64,000 nucleotides of DNA from Chrysaora quinquecirrha (taxonomy: Eukaryota > Cnidaria > Scyphozoa > Semaeostomeae > Pelagiidae), in the NCBI GenBank assembly GCA_014526335.1, contig JACTAT010000012.1, positions 2,587,024-2,651,023 of the forward strand. The letters are read 5' to 3'. This document shows positions 56,001 to 64,000 of this stretch, piece by piece; the first letter of the stretch is position 1; every line of letters begins with the position of its first letter. The notes under the pieces were generated by a model. It was not told the DNA's origin. It made no database searches and worked only from the letters and a program-made list of their open reading frames with translations. Both the position numbers and the translations under genes were made by a program.

Positions 56001-57973
56001 TACTACTGATGATTCAGAGGAAGCCACTGAAAGGCCCTCTCTTTTACGACATTTGCACACTCTGAGAAAAACTCTTGCAGATAGGGATGAAAAGTTTAAA
56101 ACTGCCTACCTAAATTTAAAGCAACAAGTAAAACATGCTTGTCAGTCAACAGATGCTGGAATGTTGGTGGCATTGAAGCAGAGTATGAAAGCAAAATCAA
56201 AACAAACAAGAGAAGTAGTTGATCAATATAAGCGAACATTTCTCCATGCAGCTGTAGAAGATGGAGACCACTTTCTCGTTCAACTTTTGCTAGCTGTGGG
56301 TTTTAATCCGAATGTTGAAGAAGGGTGTGGTGCAACCCCTCTGGTGCTGGCTGTAGTTGGAGAGAATTTGGACATTTGCAAATTACTTGTTGAAAATTTG
56401 GCTGAAATTGATGGACCAACTTTTCTAAGAATCCCATCACCGAAACAACTGGCCACACATCTAGGCTACAATCATATTCTGGACATATTTGAGAACTTGT
56501 CAGTCGATGCAGAAGATGAGGCAGTATGGGCTAGCATTTATGGACAAGAGTCCATTACAAAATGCACTCAAGGAAATGAAATCCCAGATGAAGCTGAATT
56601 GGCTGATTTGATGGAAGATTTAGACTGTAATGAATCACAACAGTTTCACTACTCAAGGGAAAGTACTCCAACCATAATGATTGGGGACAATGCCACTACA
56701 AAAAATATTCGATCTGCAAGGTGGAATAATTATTCATCATATAGTTGGATATCTGAAACTCCCGGTGACTTCCATTGTTCTGGATATCTGGAAGAGTGCT
56801 TCGCCAAAGCACAGGGACCAGGTGGCCTCTATCATGCCGTAAATAAAGTTTTGAGTAAGTATGCGCTCTTAAAATTGATTTTTTCATTTGAATACATCAG
56901 CAGAAATGTTCCCCCAGTTGAGGCTAATAATGCCTGAAGGCTCATTACAAATATTTCTGAGATGAGATTAGAGTGCTGTTTTAGTATAATAATCTGATGT
57001 TGATCTAGCCTTGAACACTCATTGTTGACAACAATCTTTTTTAGAGAGAACGAAACTCAGCAAATTGTCATATGGAAAGAACAAATTCAACGAGGGAAAC
57101 TATAAACACATTAAAGAGGCTAACCGAGATGTAGCATATGGTTATGGCATTGCTGCTGTTATTTCTTTCAAAGAGAGTAAATTCTTTCCATCAGCCGCTG
57201 AGTTTGCTTTGACAAATAACAAGGAGGATCTGCTAATAGATAGGTTTTATGACTGGGTGACAGAGTCAAGTCAATTGGATCCAGCCTTTAAGTACAGAAT
57301 CGAAGCTGTTCTGTTCTTTGGCCCATTACGAGAATGGTTCTATAACACCATAAGATGTGGAAATGGCAGGAGCCGTGAAGCATGCTACATGCTGCTTTTA
57401 CCAATGTTTGGGCAACTGAGCAAGAAAAACTACTTTGCTGAAACATTGGCCCATATTGTGAATATAATAGGAGCATGGCCATTAGTTACTCGTCTAATTC
57501 TTCAACATAACTGTTCGATTAATGTCTCTGGTCAGGTAAATGAAAATATTGCATTCGATGAATACATGGAAACATTTGTGGTCAGACCGTTAAAAAGTTA
57601 TGTATCTGGAAAAACAACATTGAAAATGTTTAAAGCCATGTCAGCAAACATACAAGTAATATCCTCTTTCCGGAGTGTTTACAGGGGAAAAGGTGGATTT
57701 GATATTCACAACACTCAGAAGCATTCCACACAGAGCTCTCTGCCTGATCAGCTTAAAGTTGCCCTGTTTTGTTTAGACGAAAAGTTCTTCTCTGTGGATT
57801 CTTCAAGACAAAAAGCTAAACAATATGCAAATGAGGCATTTGGTGTAAGAGAAGGTTTTGTTCCAAATGACAGAATTGACATTTTCTTCAAGGGGAATGA
57901 AAAAGTAAAAAGTGTGTTCCAAAGACGTATGTTTGAACTTTTTCCTGAAAGACGGCAATTATTCTCCTGTTAA
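53066..57973 (+). CDS. Putative Academ-type transposase: 1,285 aa, ankyrin-like repeats, DUF6589-like C-terminus
   Basis: Four exons: 53066-54294, 54693-54982, 55445-56854, 57045-57973. All junctions are GT-AG with matching phases, 3,858 bases in total. Start chosen as the first ATG after the terminal repeat, in a strong context (AAGATGGCG). Residues 1-100 are basic then serine-rich. About 170-300 look coiled-coil (long E/K/Q helices). Residues about 771-850 hold two ankyrin-like units (TFLHAAVEDGDHFLVQLLL, then ATPLVLAVVGENLDICKLL). The last exon has REACYMLLLPMFGQLSKKNY, then NENIAFDEYME and GGFDIHNTQKH, a layout reminiscent of DUF6589 proteins common in cnidarian transposons. I cannot point to a verified DDE triad. 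As the only other gene of the element it is the transposase candidate. It converges on the helicase gene. No stop or frameshift is seen. Confidence 0.75.
55195..55350. mobile_element. hAT-like MITE in an intron of the transposase gene, 156 bp
   Basis: The ends CAGTGACGGACACTT and CAATGGTGGACACTT (read inward from the right) are inverted repeats. The flanks ATTCTATA (55,187-55,194) and ATTCGATA (55,351-55,358) match 7 of 8. It lies wholly in the intron 54,983-55,444, so it would not break the transposase. It dates the transposon as older than this small insertion. Confidence 0.6.
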
Positions 57974-58123
57974 CAGTTAATGTAACACATGTAACCAAAA
58001 CAAAAGGCTAGATCCAAAAAGTGGTTTCTTATATGTGGGACTCTACTGTGGTATTTCAAATTTCTGAAATCGAAATTGCCAATATATAAATTTTGCAGGT
58101 GGAATTTGTTTTAGTTGTTATTG

Positions 58124-60791
58124 TTATTTTCTGCTGACAGTTAATTGCTTCAGGAAACATCCTCTAATTATATCAAGGGCATTTTTTCCAGGAATGATAA
58201 ATGAAATTTTTCCCTTGCCGGTGGGATTGAAAGGAACCTTTTCTTCGAGTAAGTCTTCATTAAATGCAACCTGCAATAAATCCTCCACGTGTGATGCTGT
58301 TAGTCCAGTCCCAAGGCCATGTTCATTGATTTCATCAAGTTTGGCATCTTTCACTATCTTACATTTTGAGCCTACAAATGTTTTTATGAGTAACTGTACA
58401 GATGGTTCTTTGATTTTGCCATTAACTGCTTGTAAACAAACAACTAATTTTCTCAAGTCATCATTTGCTGCAATGTCTCTGTAACGAACCCCTTGAATGC
58501 AATTGTCACAACATTGATTGCAGTCTTTTTGAACATCTAGTGGGTCACCAAAATAATTTGAGATAAACTGCTTTCGGCATTTTAAATGGGCAAGGTACTG
58601 TTGTGTTTGATGAATACGTTGAACACCATTTCCTCTAAAAGTATCATCACTGTTTTTTGTCAGATGTTTTAGATGAAACGTAAAGTTCTCAGCACGATAA
58701 AATGTTATGCATGTAGACTCAAGTCTGTCACGACCAGCCCGTCCAATTTGCTGATAGTACTCTTCAATACTATTGGGTGCTCCTATCTGGATCACGAATC
58801 GCACATCTGGTTTATCAATTCCTGTACCAGCTGCTTTTGTTGCTATTAGAATTTTTGCTCTCCCGGTCAACCAACCATGAAGAGCAACAGTTCTGCTCTC
58901 TTGATCCAGTCCTTCTCCATAATAAATTGACACTGGTATTTGCTCAGGTCTATTACTCAAACGATATGATATCTCCATCACATCACTTTGATGAAGGCAA
59001 TAAATTATTCCACAGTCATTCAAAAATTGGTCACAGATCAGTTTTTCGACTTCTTCAAAAATTTTTTCTTTCTTCTTTCGGCAAAACACTTTGGTTACAA
59101 GATTGGGTCTTTGTGCAGGTGCTTTGAAGACAACGATATTATTTTCTAAGCCTAACGTTTCAGAAATAATTTTTACTGTTTGATTAGTGGCTGTTGCGGT
59201 TAGTCCTATAATTGGCACACTAAGTTTGGTGAGAAAGTTTAGTTTTTTATAATCTTCACGATAATCTGGACTCGACTCTGCCATACAATGGATTTCATCA
59301 ATCACAACAAAGCCAAGCTTATTGGATGAAGCTAAAATTGGTAGAATGTCTTGAAAATCCTTCCTTTGAATGCTTTCTGGAGTGATCAAGATAATCTTTG
59401 TCTGTGGCTTATGTTGATGAAAGTCGTGAAAAAGTCTGTTCAGTGTTTCTTTTTCAGTGTACTGGTTCACCATGCAACAAGTAACTCCAAGCTTACTGAA
59501 ATGGTGGTACATATCCAGCATGAGGGAGTTTAGAGGAAAAATTGCAAAGCTCAGTTTTTCACTCATGACAGCTGGCAATGTGAAGCAGAGCGTTTTACCA
59601 GAGCCTGTAGGCAATATTCCCAATGTGTGTCTGCCAGCTTGCAGCGACTCGATAACTTCACGCTGATATGGCCTGAAACTTTGAATTTTAAATATTGTTC
59701 TCAAAGTGTCCACGAGTTTGTCTCCAGTTAGTTCCAGCTCTGGAACACTGAGTCCTTCATTGTGTTCAGTTTCATCAAACTCAGTCTGTTGTGAGCTGTG
59801 AGATTTTGTCTCAACAAAACTAGCTTTCACAATTATTTTAGTGAATTTTCCATCATTTTTCTTGACGTCCTCATGCCACATTTTTAAAACAGCAGACATT
59901 GTTGCACAAGATACTTCCACATCAATACCAGTGCTGTGCTTCGAAAATCTAGGAACGAATCCTCCAGCGCATAACAAAAGGCCGAATTGTTTGACCGCAT
60001 CGACAGTATTGCTGGCAACAAGCTGTAATGTTGTTCCTCCATATGATGCCTTGAATTCCTTTTGAATGTTGGCAATATCCCCAGGTACCTGAAATTAAAG
60101 AAAATTACAATTAAAATGTTGATGAAAATTTTCTAAAACTGGAAGAGCAACAATGTAACAAACCAGCAGGGGCGGGGGTTGGGACCTTAATTGAGGGGTT
60201 GAAAGGCTGGGTCCTGGAACTTACCCTCAATCACTCTCTTGTTCTTGATTTAATTAAAATTATAGGTCTGGTGGCACAAGGCTGGTTGGCTTGCACCGTA
60301 AAAATACTGGAAAATTTTCCGTTATCTTTTCCATTGCCTATAATACTTTACTTAGCCTACTGGCTAGTTATTAGGCTTGATTCAGAAGCCCCAAACGAGC
60401 AGGCCTGAGGGCCTAAATAAAATACCTAATATTATTAGTAATAAAGGCCTATATGACGCCAGAGCAGAATGCACAAAAAAGAACTAAAATGTTTAATTTA
60501 AAACTTTTTTACCTCTACTCTTTTCCAGTTGACAAATTTTTCGTTTAGCACTTTTTTGATGAGCTCAAAATGAATTTTCTTTAACAAATTTTCTCCCATC
60601 GACACTTTGTCTTGAGAAAAATTAGCTCTATCTTTCGAAGTTTTAGTACGATGGAATCTCCTCCAGTGTTGCTCTAATCCATGAGCTGAATAGAATTGAT
60701 GAGATGTAGAAATGCAATCTCCATGCGGACAAGGAACAAGATTTTCTCGAGTTGCTTTCAAAACATCGAGCAACACGTTCTGATGCGCCAT
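58124..60791 (-). CDS. RecQ-family DNA helicase with N-terminal C2H2 zinc finger (transposon-encoded, 747 aa)
   Basis: Two exons on the minus strand: 60513-60791 (93 codons) and 58124-60088 (654 codons plus stop), joined in phase 0 across a GT-AG intron. Residues 21-47 form a zinc finger (C21, C26, H42, H47). The helicase core follows: Walker A GSGKT at 255-259, DEIH box at 357-360, GLTATAT at 388-394, GTGID and then QQIGRAGRD at 539-547. The RecQ zinc-binding module follows (C597, C616, C619 or C620, C623, around ISNYFGD), then a winged-helix-like RQC end. All motifs look intact, so a 3'-5' unwinding ATPase is expected. Its role in transposition is inferred: perhaps processing of excision or insertion intermediates. 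It lies 150 bp from the convergent transposase stop. It is not a host RecQ gene, since it lies wholly within the terminal repeats. Confidence 0.92.
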
Positions 60792-60805
60792 TTTGGAAAG
60801 ATTCC

Positions 60806-60909
60806 GGCAGTGTCTTCCTTAGGGTTCTTTTCAGTCTTCCCCCGCTGATTGGCCAAACCAAACAAGACTGACAAGGGAAGGGGAAGGGAAGACACTGCGG
60901 AGAAGTGTG
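60806..60909 (-). repeat. Transposon terminal inverted repeat, right
   Basis: About 104 bp, the inverse of the left end, with the same palindromic GGCAGTGTCTTCC / GGAAGACACTGC arrangement. The interval between the CCAAT box and the inner copy differs from the left end. The helicase start codon lies only 15 bases inside it. Confidence 0.92.
60843..60856 (-). promoter_or_regulatory. CCAAT box in right terminal repeat (promoter of helicase gene)
   Basis: The same GGCCAATCAGCG motif reads on the minus strand about 60 bases before the helicase start codon, which is in AAAATGGCGCA. Both genes therefore share mirror-image promoters within the transposon ends. Confidence 0.5.
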
Positions 60910-60918
60910 CAGATCGCA
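60910..60918. repeat. Target site duplication, right copy (CAGATCGCA)
   Basis: Exact copy of 52,904-52,912. The satellite resumes here in register with the left side. Confidence 0.95.
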
Positions 60919-63900
60919 TATTCTGCGATTATTCAACAAGATTCACCTTCTACCCTTGAAAGGAGATGCTTAGCTTAGAATATACCAATGAAAGTCTTGT
61001 AGCGTTACGACAGATATCACCTAAACTAGGACTTCGTTATACAGATCGCATATTCTGCGATTATTCAATAAGATTCACCTTCTACCCTTGAAAGGAGATG
61101 GTTTGCTTAGAATATACCAATGAAAGTCTTGTATAGTTACTGCTGATATCACCTAAACTAGGACTTCGTTGAACAGATCGCATATTCTGCGATTATTCAA
61201 CAAGATTCACCTTCTACCCTTGAATGGAGATGGTTGGCTTAGAATATACCAATGAAAGTCTTGTAAGTTACTGCTGATATCACCTAAACTAGGACTTCGT
61301 TGAACAGATCGCATATTCTGCGATTATTCAACAAGATTCACCCTCTACCCTTCAAAGGAGATGTTTAGCTTAGAATATACCAATAAAAGTCTTGTATAGT
61401 TACTGCTGATATCACCTAAACTAGGAATTTGTTGAACAGATCGCATATTCTGCGATTATTCAACGAGATTCACCTTCTACCCTTGAAAGGAGATGGTTGG
61501 CTTAGAATATACCAATGAAAGTCTTGTAGCGTTACGACAGATATCACCTAAACTAGGACTTCGCTGAACAGATCGCATATTCTGCGATTATTCAACAAGA
61601 TTCACCTTCTACCCTTGAAAGGAGATGGTTTGCTTAGAATATACCAATGAAAGTCTTGTATAGTTACTGCTGATATCACCTAAACTAGGACTTCGTTGAA
61701 CAGATAGCATATTTTGCGATTATTCAACAAGATTCACCCTCTACCCTTGAAAGGAGATGGTTGGCTTAGAATATACCAATGAAAGTCTTGTAGCGTTACG
61801 ACAGATATCACCCAAACTAGGTCTTCGTTGAACAGATCGCATATTCTGCGATTATTCAACAGGATTCACCTTCTACCCTTGAAAGGAGATGCTTATCTTA
61901 GAACATACCAATGAAAGTCTTGTATAGTTACTGCTGATATCACCTAACCTAGGACTTCGTTGAGCAGATCCCATATTCTGCGATTATTCAACAAGATTCA
62001 CCTTCTACCCTTGAATGGAGATGGTTGGCTTAGAATATACCAATGAAAGTCTTGTATAGTTACTGCTGATATCACCTAAACTAGGACTTCGTTGAACAGA
62101 TCGCATATTCTGCGATTATTCAACAAGATTCACCCTCTACCCTTGAAAGGAGATGCTTAGCTTAGAATATACCAATGAAAGTCTTGTATAGTTACTGCTG
62201 ATATCACCTAAACTAGGACTTCGTTGAACAGATCGCATATTCTGCGATTATTCAACAAGATTCACCTTCTACCCTTGAATGGAGATGGTTGGCTTAGAAT
62301 ATACCAATGAAAGTCTTGTAAGTTACTGCTGATATCACCTAAACTAGGACTTCGTTGAACAGATCGCATATTCTGCGATTATTCAACAAGATTCACCCTC
62401 TACCCTTCAAAGGAGATGTTTAGCTTAGAATATACCAATAAAAGTCTTGTATAGTTACTGCTGATATCACCTAAACTAGGAATTTGTTGAACAGATCGCA
62501 TATTCTGCGATTATTCAACGAGATTCACCTTCTACCCTTGAAAGGAGATGGTTGGCTTAGAATATACCAATGAAAGTCTTGTAGCGTTACGACAGATATC
62601 ACCTAAACTAGGACTTCGCTGAACAGATCGCATATTCTGCGATTATTCAACAAGATTCACCTTCTACCCTTGAAAGGAGATGGTTTGCTTAGAATATACC
62701 AATGAAAGTCTTGTATAGTTACTGCTGATATCACCTAAACTAGGACTTCGTTGAACAGATAGCATATTTTGCGATTATTCAACAAGATTCACCCTCTACC
62801 CTTGAAAGGAGATGGTTGGCTTAGAATATACCAATGAAAGTCTTGTAGCGTTACGACAGATATCACCCAAACTAGGTCTTCGTTGAACAGATCGCATATT
62901 CTGCGATTATTCAACAGGATTCACCTTCTACCCTTGAAAGGAGATGCTTATCTTAGAACATACCAATGAAAGTCTTGTATAGTTACTGCTGATATCACCT
63001 AACCTAGGACTTCGTTGAGCAGATCCCATATTCTGCGATTATTCAACAAGATTCACCTTCTACCCTTGAATGGAGATGGTTGGCTTAGAATATACCAATG
63101 AAAGTCTTGTATAGTTACTGCTGATATCACCTAAACTAGGACTTCGTTGAACAGATCGCATATTCTGCGATTATTCAACAAGATTCACCCTCTACCCTTG
63201 AAAGGAGATGCTTAGCTTAGAATATACCAATGAAAGTCTTGTATAGTTACTGCTGATATCACCTAAACTAGGACTTCGTTGAACAGATCGCATATTCTGC
63301 GATTATTCAACAAGATTCACCTTCTACCCTTGAATGGAGATGGTTGGCTTAGAATATACCAATGAAAGTCTTGTAAGTTACTGCTGATATCACCTAAACT
63401 AGGACTTCGTTGAACAGATCGCATATTCTGCGATTATTCAACAAGATTCACCTCTACCCTTCAAAGGAGATGTTTAGCTTAGAATATACCAATAAAAGTC
63501 TTGTATAGTTACTGCTGATATCACCTAAACTAGGAATTTGTTGAACAGATCGCATATTCTGCGATTATTCAACGAGATTCACCTTCTACCCTTGAAAGGA
63601 GATGGTTGGCTTAGAATATACCAATGAAAGTCTTGTAGCGTTACGACAGATATCACCTAAACTAGGACTTCGCTGAACAGATCGCATATTCTGCGATTAT
63701 TCAACAAGATTCACCTTCTACCCTTGAAAGGAGATGGTTTGCTTAGAATATACCAATGAAAGTCTTGTATAGTTACTGCTGATATCACCTAAACTAGGAC
63801 TTCGTTGAACAGATAGCATATTTTGCGATTATTCAACAAGATTCACCTCTACCCTTGAAAGGAGATGGTTGGCTTAGAATATACCAATGAAAGTCTTGTA

Positions 63901-64000
63901 GCGTTACGACAGATATCACCCAAACTAGGTCTTCGTTGAACAGATCGCATATTCTGCGATTATTCAACAGGATTCACCTTCTACCCTTGAAAGGAGATGC
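60919..64000. repeat. 132-bp satellite array, right part (about 23 copies, runs off the window)
   Basis: Same 132-bp unit and orientation as the left array, resuming exactly at the insertion point. The units are more homogeneous than in the left array and are organised in 8-unit blocks. Small deletions (CACCTCTACC for CACCCTCTACC, at about 63,450 and 63,845) mark the last block. The array is still running at base 64,000. Confidence 0.98.
61130..64000. repeat. 1,055-bp (8-unit) higher-order repeat
   Basis: The one-base-deleted variant TTGTAAGTTACTG lies at 61,261, 62,316 and 63,371, and CAGATAGCATATTTTGCG at 61,701, 62,756 and 63,810. The spacings of 1,055 and 1,054 equal 8 x 132 minus the deletions. 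Blocks are almost identical. A matching run of unit types (AGATAGC, CCCAAACTAGGTC, TTAGAACATACC, GAGCAGATCCCAT) also ends the left array at 51,584-51,900, so this higher-order unit already existed when the transposon inserted. Confidence 0.9.

Larger units (their letters stand above)
52913..60909. mobile_element. AcademH-like DNA transposon with RecQ-type helicase, apparently complete, 7,997 bp
   Basis: The element sits inside the 132-bp satellite with a perfect 9-bp duplication. It is bounded by about 105-bp inverted repeats beginning CACACTCCTCCGCAGTGTC (left) and CACACTTCTCCGCAGTGTC (right, read inward). It carries two convergent intron-containing genes whose stops are 150 bp apart: a 1,285-residue putative transposase (+) and a 747-residue zinc-finger RecQ helicase (-). 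Both frames are open through all predicted splices, so the copy may be young or active; a 156-bp MITE in one intron shows it is not brand new. As I recall, the AcademH lineage of Academ transposons encodes a superfamily 2 helicase and makes 9-10 bp duplications. Other Academ members carry an XPG nuclease and make 3-4 bp ones. The match rests on those traits, not on a sequence search. Confidence 0.8.

Noticed and set aside
58124..60791. Host RECQ gene (such as RECQL or BLM) flanked by repeats
   Set aside because: Both exons lie inside the terminal inverted repeats and target duplication, and the N-terminal zinc-finger exon is not a host RecQ feature I know.
52913..60909. hAT, P-element, MULE or KDZ assignment for the large element
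   Set aside because: hAT, P and KDZ elements make 8-bp duplications. MULEs can make 9-bp ones, but I know of none with a RecQ helicase, and no MULE, hAT or KDZ motif was seen.
45497..64000. CRISPR-like regular repeat array
   Set aside because: The units are directly tandem 132-bp copies with no spacers, in a eukaryotic setting. This is a satellite.

Overview
The window is nuclear DNA from an animal. It has split genes with GT-AG introns, a polyadenylation signal, a SPT16 orthologue resembling the animal protein, and many fragments of LINE, Penelope-like, Ty3/gypsy, hAT-like and Harbinger-like elements. Repeat types and protein style suggest an early-branching marine invertebrate, most likely a cnidarian; this is inference, as nothing here is diagnostic of species.

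Layout. 1-5,142 is a graveyard of mobile elements: two LINE 3' ends and four short inverted-repeat elements, three of them nested in readable order. 5,456-38,255 (+) is one gene, SPT16 (FACT histone chaperone, large subunit). I resolved 35 exons with consistent phases, giving 979 residues; about 57 residues of the N-terminal lobe that animal SPT16 should have were not found between the second and third resolved exons. Its introns carry an inverted pair of Penelope-like fragments, a 1.9-kb inverted-repeat transposon, a LINE reverse transcriptase piece, a Harbinger-type MITE, a foldback element and microsatellites. 38,256-45,452 holds the SPT16 3' end, a decayed Ty3/gypsy pol (-), a 500-base assembly gap and pieces of a KDZ-like transposon gene (-).

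45,497 to the window end is a 132-bp satellite, about 56 copies on the left and 23 on the right, with higher-order repeats. It is interrupted by a 7,997-bp, apparently intact DNA transposon (52,913-60,909) with about 105-bp inverted ends and a perfect 9-bp target duplication (CAGATCGCA). The transposon carries two convergent spliced genes. The + gene encodes a 1,285-residue protein with a coiled-coil-like part, ankyrin-like repeats and a C-terminal region resembling DUF6589 (putative transposase). The - gene encodes a 747-residue RecQ-type helicase with a C2H2 zinc finger at its N-terminus. Each gene starts just inside a terminal repeat that has a CCAAT box, so the ends probably serve as both transposase sites and promoters. 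The helicase plus the 9-bp duplication fit the AcademH lineage of Academ transposons as I recall it. This element is the most interesting system in the window.
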